A DNA stretch of 46,728 nt from FEN-1297 sp046704565 (GCA_046704565.1 JBJKRP010000335.1:1-46728); one strand, 5' to 3'; shown: positions 23,958 to 34,624, counted from the stretch's first letter. The notes: a model not told the origin generated them from the sequence alone. Numbers and translations: made by a program.

Positions 23958-26900
23958 TTGATCTGGGAAATTTTCCGTGTCCTAATAGCCGGGGCTATTA
24001 TTTTTTATGCTTCGATTAATTTCGGTTTTTTTTCTCCAGCAGCCGGTTCCCAAATTACTTCTTCAATTTGGATAGATGTCTTTTATAAATACTATAGACA
24101 CCTCAACAATACAGAAGGGAACAAAACGGATAATTCCGGCGACCATTTAGTCAAGTCTATCCGTATACCTTTGCCTGCGGCGGTGCCGGTAAATAAAAAT
24201 ACCGGTTACGAAAGTCATTCTGATTTAGCTTCATACGATTCGCTTAGAGCATCTTCTAATAAGTTTAAACCCGATACTTTAAGAACATCGCTTGACACAC
24301 TCAGGGCTGATTCATTAAAAGCGGCTTTAGATACTGTTAAGGTGGACTCAATGGCTATTGACTCAACCGCCAGGTTAAAATATTTTCATTATAAAAGGAC
24401 CGACCTTCCTTACGTGCAGCTAAACTTACAAAAGAAAACGGATTTCTTTGCCCATCCGGCTCAAGGCACGGTAAGATCAGTTACAATCGATTCTACAGGA
24501 AAGTTTGTAGAGGTACGCGAAGTAAGGGCGGGAGAGGTGCCTAAAATTCTTCTGAGGCTACCTATAGATGAATACCTTAAACTGCAGCTTGCCTTGAATG
24601 AGCAGCAGGACTGGGATAATTTAGCCGGATATTATAAAGTAAAAAGCAACAAAAAAGAGCTCGGAGAACTTATCAAGGATATTACCAACCTTGAAATCCC
24701 GCTTCCAAGCGTTGGTGTTCTAAGTATTTTCGGTACTCCTAAGATCAGTTTAAGAATAGGCGGTTCTGTTGACATCCACGGTGCATGGCGCAGTACAACT
24801 ACAGAAGGTGTTACTACTTCACAGCTTGGCAACACACAAAGCGAGCCCGACTTTCAGCAGCAGGTTCAAATAAATGTTGACGGTACCATAGGTGATAAAC
24901 TTAATATAAATGCCGACTGGAATACTGAACGAACATTTGAATATCAGAATCAGCTCCATATAAAATATACCGGTTACGAAGATGAAATTATTCAAAGTGT
25001 CGAGGCTGGAAACGTCTCACTCCAAGGCTCACCTTTAGTTGGAAACAGCGATGCACTTTTCGGTATTAAGGCTAAAATGAAGCTGGGTCCGTTGACGCTT
25101 ACCGCCTTAGCCAGCCAGAAGAAAGGGGAGACGAAGACGGTTGCTGTAAACAGCGGAGCTACCTCGCAGAATTTTTCGATTCGTGCATATCAGTATGCCA
25201 CAAATAATTACTTTGTTGATACTACTTATGCAAGCACCGATCCGAATTACAACTTTTTCGAAAATCATTATGGAAATTCCATCCCGATTCTTAATAGTAA
25301 TAATAGATATTGGGCAATAAAAGATATTCAAGTATGGAAGTCCGTTAATACGATTACTGTCGATCAATCGAAAGAAAGATTTGTAAATGCTTATATGCAC
25401 CTGAACGGGTTAAAAAAATCTACAAATCCGTCCTTAACGTATTCTGATAGCTTACGACAGACCCTTACCAACCCTATTCCCGGCTTAGAATATTCCGGAA
25501 GATTTGTAATGCTTACTAATGGTGTTGATTATACAATACATCCGGAAACGGGCTACATTACATTTAACGCGCAGATTCAGGATCAGGATGCAATTGCTGT
25601 TGCCTTTAGAATCGAAGGTCCGAGCCCGTCAAGTGATGATGATATTTTTTACGGGGAGTTTGTTAATGCAGGTAACACAGACTCAACTGTTTCGCAGCAG
25701 ACTCTTGTTCTAAAATTGGTAAAGCCGGATAATTTAAGACCCGGCGGGGCTTACTCGGATGCCTGGAAACTGATGCTAAAAAATATTTATCCTTTGAATG
25801 CATCAAATATCAAGCAGCAAGGCTTCAAGCTTGACATAAAGTACGATCCGCCGGTAGGTGATCCGGTAAATGTGCTTTCTCAAGATAACGGGAAGCAAAT
25901 CCAATTACTGAATGCATTCGGTCTGGATAAGTATGATAACAGCGGTAATCCAAATCCCGATGGTAATTTTGATTGGAATCCTTCAATTACTATTCTACCG
26001 GATGTCGGTGAAGTAATTTTCCCTACGCTTGAACCGTTCGGAAAAAATTTGCCTACTGGTATTCCGGATTCACTGGCTTATCAATCGGTATACGATACCC
26101 TGGAAACATTTGCAAACCAGGATAAGCAGCACGATAGATGGGAGATAGATGGAGAATTCTCCGGCGAATCGAAATCTACGTTCGATATAGGCTTTAACGT
26201 TGTTGAGAACTCGGTAAAGGTTTTACTGAACGGAAGAGAACTTGTAAATGGTGTAGACTACACAGTCGATTATAATGTAGGTCAGGTGACAATTCTTAAC
26301 CGCGATGCTTTAGTTCCCGGAGCCGATCTTAAAATTACTTATGAGCAGAACGATCTTTTTTCACTTGCGTCCAAAACGCTGCTGGGAGCCCGCGGGATTT
26401 TAAATCTTTCCGATAGGACCAAGCTGGGTTTTACGGTTTTAAACCTCAACCAGCAAACGCTGAACGATAAAGTAAGAATAGGCGAAGAGCCTATGAGCAA
26501 TACAATCATGGGAGTAGATTTTAATACCAGCGCCGATCTTCCGTTCCTAACGAATGCTCTTGATCATGTAATTTCTACGAAAACGATGTCAAGCATTTCA
26601 GTCGCCGCCGAATATGCGAGAATGAATCCCGATCCCAATACTATGAAAAGTACAATTACCGATGATAAGGGACAGAGCATTGCATACATTGACGACTTCG
26701 AAGGAGCTAAAAAGATTATTCCGATCGGAGTTTCATACGGCGGCTGGAAAGACTTGAGCCCGCCTGATTCACTTGAGTTTCTTCCGGGGCTTAACCCTGC
26801 TGGGAAAATGCCGTATAAAGCCAGAGCCTGGTGGTATTCTGTTACTCCATCCGATGTTAATATTAAGGAGATATGGGGAAACAGGAAATATGCTTCTCAA

Positions 26901-29900
26901 CAGGACCAGCAAGTGCCGGTGATGGATTTTGTTTTTGATCCTGACACGCCGGGTACTTATAATTGGAATCCGGCAAATCTAAAGGCTAACCCTGACTCAA
27001 GCTGGGGCGGGATGATGAGAGTATTGTCCGGTGCGGCAAATAATCTAATTGAACAAAATGTTCAGTACATTGAGTTTTGGATACAGGATATGCCGAATAT
27101 GCCTGCAAATACAAATTTATATATTGATCTTGGAAGAATAAGCGAAGAAGTAATACCAGGCGATGAGTACGAAACTGAGGACTTCAACCACAACGGTGTT
27201 GTGGATGCAAACCATGACTACGGATTAGATACAATGTTTGATGCCCAGGAACAGCAGTACTGCCGGGAACATGGATATTCCATGGCTTCAGCGCCAGACC
27301 CCAGCGGAGATAATTTTTCATTGCCAACTACTGCTCCTCCCGGAACTGCGTTTGATCCCACTAAAGCCTTTGCATATATGCATGCGGATGGCACTCAAGG
27401 TAACGCGGCGAATATCGACCTTGGCAGAATCCCGGATACCGGCGATTTGAACCTGAACGGAAAAATCGATCTTGTAAATAGCTATTATAGATATACGGTT
27501 CCGCTTGATACCACTGAAGCAAAGAAGAAAAACCTGATAGCGGGAACAGGTTTTGACGGATGGCATTTATACAGAATCCCGTTGCAAGATTCTTCTTTAG
27601 CTATAGGAAATCCTTCGTTATCTAACGTTGAGTATATTAGAGTTTTCTGCCAGGGCGTCAGCCAGATATTGCATGTCCGGTTTGCTGAATTTGATTTAGT
27701 TGGAAATCAATGGCAGCAAGCGTTACCGTTCGATTCTGTTATGTCGGTCTCTGTAGTTAACGTTGAAGACAATCCCGGATATACCATGCCTCCGGGTTTG
27801 ACGAGAGAATTGGATAAAACCCAGACAACAACAACCGTTTATAAGAATGAACAATCTATGGATCTTATTGTAAAAGGACTGCAGCCTGATTCATCGCGCG
27901 AAGCAGTAGATTATCTTTACCGTCCTCTTGATGTTTTTAACTATAAGCAGATGAAGATGTTTATTCACGGTGACGAGACAGGTGCAAATATTTCCCACTA
28001 TGATACTTCAACAGGAGCTTATAATGCGCAGGTATATTTCAGGTTCGGTTCGGATACCACTAACTTTTACGAGTACAGGCAGCCTGTTAAACCGGGATGG
28101 AATGATATTACAATCGATTTCAACACGCTGACGGCAATAAAGCAAAGAGCCGATTCGTCTTCGATTAATTCTGTTTTTTCTGTCCCTGTTGCCGGAGAAC
28201 CCGGGCATTTTTACGGTGTTAGAGGAAGTCCTTCGCTTACATCCATTAAGTTCTTAAGCGTTGGAATCGTAAATGTTTCAGGAAGTAAGTTCAATAATCC
28301 CCAGGTTCTAAGCGGAGACGTTTGGGTGGATGAGCTTAGAGTAATAGGCGCTGACAACCATCCGGGCTCAGCGTACACGATTTCTACTTCGATAAAGCTT
28401 GCAGACTTGATGAATATAAATTTTAATATGAGTCATACAGATCCTTACTTCCATGGATTATCGGATAGATTCGGATCGAGAATAGACACGAGGAACTGGA
28501 GCTTATCTGCTGATCTGGATATTTTAAAACTACTCCCAATACCTATGCCGGGCAGTAATTTAAAGCTAAGCTACTCTCACTCCGAGTCAATCGGCAAGCC
28601 GCTTTACATGCCCGGTACAGATATACTTGTAAGCCAGGCTGTAGATGCTGCTGCAAAAGATACTACCGGCAAATCCCTAAGCCCGATACAGATACTCTCA
28701 AATTCTGAAACAATTAATACTTCAGACAGCTGGGCAGCATCAAATATTTCTTTAAGGATTCCAACTGATTCTTGGTTGATTAAAGATACATTCAATTCAC
28801 TTACCTTCGGATTCAATTATAATAAGACTTTCAGCCGGAACCCTACTACTATAGTAAGCAAGACATGGGTGTGGAATGCAAACATGAATTATAACTTGAA
28901 TTTTAGTCCGAATAATTATTTCTATCTTGCAAAAGTACCGGTAATAGGCAGTCTTGTCAGCCTGCTGTCTGACTACAAAGATTTACAAATTTTTTACTCT
29001 CCGCAGAGTTTTGTTTTCAATATGACCGCAAGCAGGAACCGTTCGTTTACGGTAAACCGTCAGATCAATAACTCGGCGGCTCTTCCTATTTACAATCATA
29101 ATTTTGTTACCACAAGAGGCTTCAACTTTGCCTGGATGTTAACCAGAGGAGGGTTATTCAACATATCGACTTCGTATAATGTAAATGTTAATTCATCGCT
29201 GGCATACCTTGAAGCCGATAGTACCGGCGTACCATATTCTGAGAGTAGTGTATGGCGTCAGATATTCCATGGTGCCTTCTTTGGTAGAGATTACCAATAT
29301 CAGCAGAGTATTGATGTCAAAACTGACCCGAGACTTCCAAGTCTGTGGGGAATTGACAGATATTTCAACCTAAGTGCAAGTTATAGTGTTAACTACCAGT
29401 GGAACAATAATTTTAGTCAAAAGGTAAATGGGCTTGATGCAGGACGAGCAGCAGGATTTTCCAGCCATACCTCATTAGGCTTAAGGCTTGCGCTCAAATC
29501 GCTGATGGATCCTTTGTTTGCAGAAAAACCCGAACAACGGGAACTGCGGCGTCCTTTTGAGGAAAATAATAACAGGGCAAGAAATTTTAATGAGGCACCC
29601 AGGAATCAAAATCCTAATCGCGAGGGTAATGTGCCGCAGAACAGTAATGCTTTGAAGAGCGATACCACGAATGTTCGTGATACTACAGCAGCTAAACCGA
29701 CTAAAAAGTTTCACATTAGCGACGCCATATTGTTTTTGAAGTCGGTTGCGCATGCTATATTGTTTGATTATGACAACATAAGCATTGACTTTTCAAATGA
29801 CAATAGTGTTTCAAAGGGAAGCCTGCTGTCTCCCGGCACCGGCTTCGGTAACTTCTGGAATATTTTCTACAGTCAGAATGCGGGACCGTCAAGATTATTT

Positions 29901-30974
29901 ATGCTCGGGTTAAGTTCCGAAGTTGGAAGGCGAACTCCCGGACTCAGCAGTTTGAGCGATGTATATTCTCAAAGGAATAATATTAATATTCAAACGTCGC
30001 GTCCGCTCTGGGAAGGCGCAAGAATTGATTTGAATTGGAAAGTCGGCTGGACGCTGAATAAGAATGTTACGCTTACTTCGGATCAATACGGCAACACTAC
30101 CAACTTATATCAGCCGCAGTCAACCGGTTCTATAAGCAGATCCTTCCTGACGCTTCCTCCCGTGCTTTTATTCAGCGCATTTAACAGCAGCATTAAAAGA
30201 GTAAATGAACTGTATAACCCTAATGCGGCTGATCCTGCGGCAAACCTGTCAAATGCTTTTGTCCAGGGATTTGAAACGCTGCCATGGCTGTCACGCTTAA
30301 GCTTCCTGAAGAACTTTTCTAATTTAATACCCAGACCGAATTGGACTATTACCTGGGATGGGCTTGAAAAATATTTTCCATTTAAGGCATTCACTGAAAG
30401 AGCATCGCTGACTCATGCATATTCTTCAAACTTTACGCAAGGATGGTATATCTCACCGGACGGCAGGCAGGTTGTCCAGTCGGAAAGGATCGACTACGGG
30501 TTTACTCCTTTAATTGGTTTAAACTTAACCTTTGCCAAGCTGTGGAATGGAAATTTGAGCGGGAGTCTTAAGTATTCTACTCAAGATGCCTATGATCTCG
30601 GTGTAACTACTCAAAACATTACGGAGTCTTTTTCAAAGGATATTGGAATTTCTGCAACCTATTCCAAGAGCGGCTTCGAGCTTCCTCTTTTCGGCATTTC
30701 GTTAAAGAATGATATTGAGTTTACCTTCTCGTACACGAGCAGTCAAACATCGTCGATAATTTATAACATGGGAAGTACTTTTAAGGAAGGCGGAACGCCG
30801 CAGGATGGTACAAGCAGGGTTATTATTCAGCCGAGAATAAAATATACGATGAGCTCCAAGGTTACTCTGGCAATATTTTATACCCGGACAACCGTTCAGC
30901 CTGTAGGTGCGTCAAGAATTCCGCCGACAACAACTAATGAAGCCGGGCTTGATGTTCATATATCGATCCAGTAA
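23958..30974 (+). CDS. sprA: Type IX secretion translocon protein SprA
   Basis: A 2338-residue outer-membrane protein that forms the large beta-barrel translocon of the type IX system. After a hydrophobic export signal (residues 5-28) come about 90 Ser/Thr/Asp-rich residues and long arrays of amphipathic beta-strands. Family segments include SVGVLSIFGTPKISLRIGGS and INADWNTERTFEYQNQLHIK, NVSLQGSPLVG, SLASKTLLGARG and YIDDFEGAKKIIPIG, seen in SprA of Flavobacterium. Barrel strands run to the end (DVHISIQ). The length fits SprA (about 2300-2500). The start is TTG with no close ribosome site. porX follows 190 bases downstream. Confidence 0.95.
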   Translation: MIWEIFRVLIAGAIIFYASINFGFFSPAAGSQITSSIWIDVFYKYYRHLNNTEGNKTDNSGDHLVKSIRIPLPAAVPVNKNTGYESHSDLASYDSLRASSNKFKPDTLRTSLDTLRADSLKAALDTVKVDSMAIDSTARLKYFHYKRTDLPYVQLNLQKKTDFFAHPAQGTVRSVTIDSTGKFVEVREVRAGEVPKILLRLPIDEYLKLQLALNEQQDWDNLAGYYKVKSNKKELGELIKDITNLEIPLPSVGVLSIFGTPKISLRIGGSVDIHGAWRSTTTEGVTTSQLGNTQSEPDFQQQVQINVDGTIGDKLNINADWNTERTFEYQNQLHIKYTGYEDEIIQSVEAGNVSLQGSPLVGNSDALFGIKAKMKLGPLTLTALASQKKGETKTVAVNSGATSQNFSIRAYQYATNNYFVDTTYASTDPNYNFFENHYGNSIPILNSNNRYWAIKDIQVWKSVNTITVDQSKERFVNAYMHLNGLKKSTNPSLTYSDSLRQTLTNPIPGLEYSGRFVMLTNGVDYTIHPETGYITFNAQIQDQDAIAVAFRIEGPSPSSDDDIFYGEFVNAGNTDSTVSQQTLVLKLVKPDNLRPGGAYSDAWKLMLKNIYPLNASNIKQQGFKLDIKYDPPVGDPVNVLSQDNGKQIQLLNAFGLDKYDNSGNPNPDGNFDWNPSITILPDVGEVIFPTLEPFGKNLPTGIPDSLAYQSVYDTLETFANQDKQHDRWEIDGEFSGESKSTFDIGFNVVENSVKVLLNGRELVNGVDYTVDYNVGQVTILNRDALVPGADLKITYEQNDLFSLASKTLLGARGILNLSDRTKLGFTVLNLNQQTLNDKVRIGEEPMSNTIMGVDFNTSADLPFLTNALDHVISTKTMSSISVAAEYARMNPDPNTMKSTITDDKGQSIAYIDDFEGAKKIIPIGVSYGGWKDLSPPDSLEFLPGLNPAGKMPYKARAWWYSVTPSDVNIKEIWGNRKYASQQDQQVPVMDFVFDPDTPGTYNWNPANLKANPDSSWGGMMRVLSGAANNLIEQNVQYIEFWIQDMPNMPANTNLYIDLGRISEEVIPGDEYETEDFNHNGVVDANHDYGLDTMFDAQEQQYCREHGYSMASAPDPSGDNFSLPTTAPPGTAFDPTKAFAYMHADGTQGNAANIDLGRIPDTGDLNLNGKIDLVNSYYRYTVPLDTTEAKKKNLIAGTGFDGWHLYRIPLQDSSLAIGNPSLSNVEYIRVFCQGVSQILHVRFAEFDLVGNQWQQALPFDSVMSVSVVNVEDNPGYTMPPGLTRELDKTQTTTTVYKNEQSMDLIVKGLQPDSSREAVDYLYRPLDVFNYKQMKMFIHGDETGANISHYDTSTGAYNAQVYFRFGSDTTNFYEYRQPVKPGWNDITIDFNTLTAIKQRADSSSINSVFSVPVAGEPGHFYGVRGSPSLTSIKFLSVGIVNVSGSKFNNPQVLSGDVWVDELRVIGADNHPGSAYTISTSIKLADLMNINFNMSHTDPYFHGLSDRFGSRIDTRNWSLSADLDILKLLPIPMPGSNLKLSYSHSESIGKPLYMPGTDILVSQAVDAAAKDTTGKSLSPIQILSNSETINTSDSWAASNISLRIPTDSWLIKDTFNSLTFGFNYNKTFSRNPTTIVSKTWVWNANMNYNLNFSPNNYFYLAKVPVIGSLVSLLSDYKDLQIFYSPQSFVFNMTASRNRSFTVNRQINNSAALPIYNHNFVTTRGFNFAWMLTRGGLFNISTSYNVNVNSSLAYLEADSTGVPYSESSVWRQIFHGAFFGRDYQYQQSIDVKTDPRLPSLWGIDRYFNLSASYSVNYQWNNNFSQKVNGLDAGRAAGFSSHTSLGLRLALKSLMDPLFAEKPEQRELRRPFEENNNRARNFNEAPRNQNPNREGNVPQNSNALKSDTTNVRDTTAAKPTKKFHISDAILFLKSVAHAILFDYDNISIDFSNDNSVSKGSLLSPGTGFGNFWNIFYSQNAGPSRLFMLGLSSEVGRRTPGLSSLSDVYSQRNNINIQTSRPLWEGARIDLNWKVGWTLNKNVTLTSDQYGNTTNLYQPQSTGSISRSFLTLPPVLLFSAFNSSIKRVNELYNPNAADPAANLSNAFVQGFETLPWLSRLSFLKNFSNLIPRPNWTITWDGLEKYFPFKAFTERASLTHAYSSNFTQGWYISPDGRQVVQSERIDYGFTPLIGLNLTFAKLWNGNLSGSLKYSTQDAYDLGVTTQNITESFSKDIGISATYSKSGFELPLFGISLKNDIEFTFSYTSSQTSSIIYNMGSTFKEGGTPQDGTSRVIIQPRIKYTMSSKVTLAIFYTRTTVQPVGASRIPPTTTNEAGLDVHISIQ

Positions 30975-31164
30975 TGAATCTTAATTCTAATCACAATGGA
31001 ATTATTACCGGTGATTCTGCCGCCGGAAGAAATTATATTTATTATCTTTGTTTAGAGCATTTAAATAATAGGAGTTAATTGTCCCGGTCGGTTAAACAAG
31101 TTTTGGTAAAAGAGCATTGTAAGGACAGGAAGTAAATTTAAAATAAAACTAAAGGAATGAAATT

Positions 31165-32733
31165 ATGAGAGGGAATAAAATACTCTGGATTGATGATGAG
31201 ATAGCATTGCTTAGGTCGCATATTATTTTCCTTTCTGAAAAAGGATTCGAGGTCGATACGGTAACAAATGGAGAGGATGCCGTCTCGTCTGTTAAAGAAA
31301 AAGATTATGATCTGATTTTTCTGGATGAAATGATGCCGGGTATCGGCGGGCTGGAAACGCTGGGGCGTATTAAAGACATAGACCAGAACGTGCCCGTGGT
31401 AATGATTACCAAGAGTGAAGAAGAAAGCTTGATGAATGAGGCTATCGGCGTAAAGATTACAGACTATTTAACAAAACCGGTAAACCCGAGCCAGGTTTTT
31501 CTTGTTTGTAAAAAAATTCTTGAGGGTAAAAAAATCTCGCAGCAGCATGCCGCTAAAGACTATCTTCAGGATTTTAACGAGATAGCTCAAGCCTTTATGA
31601 ACGACATGGATTTCGCCGAATGGTTGGAAATCTACTTAAAGCTTGTTAACTGGGATATTGAGCTCGATAATCACCCTGAGATTGATCTGAGGCAGACTTT
31701 AAATGATCAGAAAAAAGAAGGCAACAAGGAATTCTCAAAGTTTGTTGAGAGAAACTATAAGAACTGGATTAACTCCATGGGTGACGTTTATACACCGACG
31801 CTTACTCCTGAAATTACATCAAAGTACGTGCTGCCGCTTCTTGAGGATGAAAAATCTTCCGTCTTTTATTTTGTAATAGATTGTCTCCGGCTCGATCAAT
31901 GGCTGATAATGGAAAAGCTGTTGACCGAATATTTCAAGATTGAAAAAGATTACTACTATGCAATACTCCCGACTGCTACGCCTTATGCGCGCAACTCCCT
32001 GTTCAGCGGCTTATTTCCTTCTGAGATAGAAAAGCATTATCCCCAGCTCTGGAGCTCGGGCGACGACGATGAGAACAGCATGAACAAGTATGAGAAGGAG
32101 CTGCTTCAATTTCTCCTGGACAGAAAAAAAATCAAGCTGAGAAATGAACTAAAATACATAAAGATTATCGATCCAGAGGTAGGAAGAAATTTCGAACAGA
32201 ATATTTTGTCATATCAGCACACACAACTGACGGCTGTTGTGGTAAACTTTCTCGACATGATTGCTCACGGCAGGTCTGATTCGGATCTTTTAAAAGAAAT
32301 TGCTCCGGACGAGCCGGCATATAGATCACTGACAAACACCTGGTTTTCCCACTCGTCGCTTTTTGCTACCTTTAAGTCTCTTGCAGGCTTGAAGAATGCA
32401 AAAATAGTTATTACAACGGACCACGGCAGCATTCGCTCTTTAAGAGGTGCGAAGGTTTTAGGCGACAGGGAAGCTTCATCTAATTTAAGGTTCAAGTTCG
32501 GAAGGAACCTGAAAGTAGACGATAAACATGCCATCTACATTAAAAGCCCGGAGGACTATAAGCTGCCGAAACGCGGAGTGACAATCAATTATATAATTGC
32601 CAAAGAGGATTTTTATTTTGTCTATCCGACCGACTACCATAAGTATCTTACCTATTATAAAGATACTTTTCAGCACGGCGGAATTTCAATGGAAGAAATG
32701 ATTTTACCCGTAATAACAATGGAACCGAAATAA
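31165..32733 (+). CDS. porX: PorX-type response regulator with PglZ domain
   Basis: A 522-residue two-domain regulator. The receiver domain (residues 1-125) has the acidic pair LWIDDE, the phosphoacceptor Asp in DLIFLDEMMPG near residue 54 and Lys in YLTKPVN near 104. The remainder is a PglZ/alkaline-phosphatase-like domain with FVIDCLRLDQW, LPTATPYARNSLFSGLFP, NFLDMIAHGRSD and ITTDHGS, a metal phosphodiesterase layout. PorX with its partner kinase PorY controls type IX secretion in Porphyromonas; here it lies next to sprA. No PorY gene is in the window. It is the head of a run of genes with tsaE two bases downstream. Confidence 0.93.
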   Translation: MRGNKILWIDDEIALLRSHIIFLSEKGFEVDTVTNGEDAVSSVKEKDYDLIFLDEMMPGIGGLETLGRIKDIDQNVPVVMITKSEEESLMNEAIGVKITDYLTKPVNPSQVFLVCKKILEGKKISQQHAAKDYLQDFNEIAQAFMNDMDFAEWLEIYLKLVNWDIELDNHPEIDLRQTLNDQKKEGNKEFSKFVERNYKNWINSMGDVYTPTLTPEITSKYVLPLLEDEKSSVFYFVIDCLRLDQWLIMEKLLTEYFKIEKDYYYAILPTATPYARNSLFSGLFPSEIEKHYPQLWSSGDDDENSMNKYEKELLQFLLDRKKIKLRNELKYIKIIDPEVGRNFEQNILSYQHTQLTAVVVNFLDMIAHGRSDSDLLKEIAPDEPAYRSLTNTWFSHSSLFATFKSLAGLKNAKIVITTDHGSIRSLRGAKVLGDREASSNLRFKFGRNLKVDDKHAIYIKSPEDYKLPKRGVTINYIIAKEDFYFVYPTDYHKYLTYYKDTFQHGGISMEEMILPVITMEPK

Positions 32734-32735
32734 GA

Positions 32736-33164
32736 GTGGAATTTCCTTTAAGAAAAAAAATCTTAACCGAAGACGATACTGCAAAGCTTGCCGACCTGTT
32801 TGCGGAAGCAGTACATACCGGCGAGGTAATAGTCCTAAACGGCAACCTTGGCGCGGGCAAAACTTTTTTTATTAGAAATATGTTAAAGAACTTCGGGATA
32901 GAAAACGTAACCAGCCCAACCTTCGCAATTGTAAACGAGTACTGCGGGGATCTCAAGTTCTATCATTTTGATTTTTACAGGATTAAAAATTCTGCGGAGC
33001 TCTTCGACATCGGATTTAACGACTACCTGAATGATACTGATGCAACGACATTAATTGAATGGGGAGAGCTGATGCCAGAGGTTTTGCCGTCCAAAAGATT
33101 GGAGATAAGAATAAACATAATAGATGACAATATACGGGAGTTTATAATTAGCAGACATGACTGA
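32736..33164 (+). CDS. tsaE: tRNA t6A biosynthesis ATPase TsaE
   Basis: A 142-residue ATPase needed for threonylcarbamoyl-adenosine (t6A37) on tRNA. The Walker A motif is GNLGAGKTFFIRN near residue 38, with the switch-like VTSPTFAIVNEY and IEWGELMPE following. Start is GTG, two bases after the porX stop, and the 3' end overlaps tsaB by eight bases, so it is in the same transcript. Confidence 0.95.
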   Translation: MEFPLRKKILTEDDTAKLADLFAEAVHTGEVIVLNGNLGAGKTFFIRNMLKNFGIENVTSPTFAIVNEYCGDLKFYHFDFYRIKNSAELFDIGFNDYLNDTDATTLIEWGELMPEVLPSKRLEIRINIIDDNIREFIISRHD

Positions 33165-33861
33165 AGAAAAGCCCATACTATCGATTGAAACCTCAGGCAG
33201 CCTTTGCGGGGTCTGTGTATATTTTAATGATGAAAAATATTTTGAGACTTCAGCGCATCTTAGAAACAGCCACGCCGAAAAGCTGTTTGAATTAATAGAC
33301 TTCGTTATTAAGACTTCCGGTGCAGCCGTAAATGAATTTGAGGCGGTAGCCGTATCTTCGGGACCCGGTTCCTTTACCGGGCTGCGGATAGGGATGTCTG
33401 CTGCTAAAGGTATAGCATTTGGTCTGTCGCTGCCGATAATTCCGGTTCCTACTTTTGAGGCTTTGGCTTTTCAAATATCGGATTTTATTCAAACCGGTAC
33501 CGAGTTCATCATTGCCAACAGAGTAAATATGGATGAGATTTATTTTGCAAGATTCCGCTCGGGACCGGGCTCTGATTTGAGTTTGATAGACAAGACGAAT
33601 AATTATATATTTGCGGAGAATCTCAAAATTGTAAACCGCAGCGAATACCAGAACATGAAAAAGGATTGCCCGGTATTCGGTAATATTGAAAATGAATTTC
33701 TTGATAAATCTAAGACAAACAGAGCCAAAATAGAAGCGCCGTCTGCATTTTATGTTGCCCGCTGGGGCAAGCTGTTTGGTAAAAGTTTATCGACAAAAGA
33801 TTATGACTATCTTGAACCGAATTATTTAAAAAATTTTATTGTGAAGGAAAGAAAAAAATGA
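33157..33861 (+). CDS. tsaB: tRNA t6A complex subunit TsaB
   Basis: A 234-residue ASKHA-fold scaffold that pairs with TsaD. It opens ILSIETSGSLCGVCVY and has the conserved SSGPGSFTGLRIGMSAAKGI near residue 68. The C-terminal half is divergent, as usual. It overlaps tsaE by eight bases and the following DUF1573 gene by four (ATGA). TsaD and TsaC are not in the window. Confidence 0.94.
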   Translation: MTEEKPILSIETSGSLCGVCVYFNDEKYFETSAHLRNSHAEKLFELIDFVIKTSGAAVNEFEAVAVSSGPGSFTGLRIGMSAAKGIAFGLSLPIIPVPTFEALAFQISDFIQTGTEFIIANRVNMDEIYFARFRSGPGSDLSLIDKTNNYIFAENLKIVNRSEYQNMKKDCPVFGNIENEFLDKSKTNRAKIEAPSAFYVARWGKLFGKSLSTKDYDYLEPNYLKNFIVKERKK

Positions 33862-34604
33862 TTAAAAAGGTTTTACTATACGTACTATTCTTTTCTTTAG
33901 CTGCCGCGGCACAAGCCATTGGTCCGGTAGTAACAATTCCCCAGATCAACTACGATTATACTCATGTCCCGCAGGATTCTTCTTTCGAGCATACATATAT
34001 GATTTACAACGGCGGGGGCGGAATTCTAAAGCTTGGGGCAGTCAAGTCTTCCTGCAAATGTATAACCGCAACTTTAGACAAAAATTCTCTTACGCCAACC
34101 GATTCGGCAAGGCTTGTAGTAAATTATACCAATACGGGTAACTCTTCAAGTATAGATAATTACGTATCAATACAGACGAATGATGAGAACAATCCGAACG
34201 TAAGGATTTATATTACCAGGAAGCTTCCTACAAATGCGCCTACATTATCGTCAATGCCGGCTGACTCAATAGGCGGATCGGCATCGGCACCGGTAATTTA
34301 TTTCCCCGAAACAAAGCATGACTTCGGGATAATCAAACAAGGATATATTGCATCTTACACATTCAAGTTTTATAATAAAGGCAATTCTGTTTTAAAGATT
34401 AAGGATGTAGGTACATCATGCGGATGTACTGCAGCGGTTGTTAAGGACGACAGCATAGCGCCCGGCAAAGAAGGTGAAATCCGCGTTCAGTTTGATCCGA
34501 CAGGAAGAGTCGGTAAGCTTGAAAGGCAGATTACTGTCATGTCGAACGATCCGAAAAATACTTATGCAGAGTTAAGAATTTACGCCGAAGTGAAAGTACA
34601 ATAA
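33858..34604 (+). CDS. DUF1573 protein, two Ig-like domains, exported
   Basis: A 248-residue protein with a signal peptide (MIKKVLLYVLFFSLAAAAQA) and two ASH/MSP-like beta-domains (about 25-115 and 145-245). Each has the DUF1573 strand pair with a Cys motif (SSCKCITA and TSCGCTAAVV). The protein is probably periplasmic or on the surface; its function is unknown. It is coupled to tsaB by ATGA and is 20 bases upstream of accD. Confidence 0.88.
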   Translation: MIKKVLLYVLFFSLAAAAQAIGPVVTIPQINYDYTHVPQDSSFEHTYMIYNGGGGILKLGAVKSSCKCITATLDKNSLTPTDSARLVVNYTNTGNSSSIDNYVSIQTNDENNPNVRIYITRKLPTNAPTLSSMPADSIGGSASAPVIYFPETKHDFGIIKQGYIASYTFKFYNKGNSVLKIKDVGTSCGCTAAVVKDDSIAPGKEGEIRVQFDPTGRVGKLERQITVMSNDPKNTYAELRIYAEVKVQ

Positions 34605-34624
34605 GTAGAAAGAAGAATTTTTGA

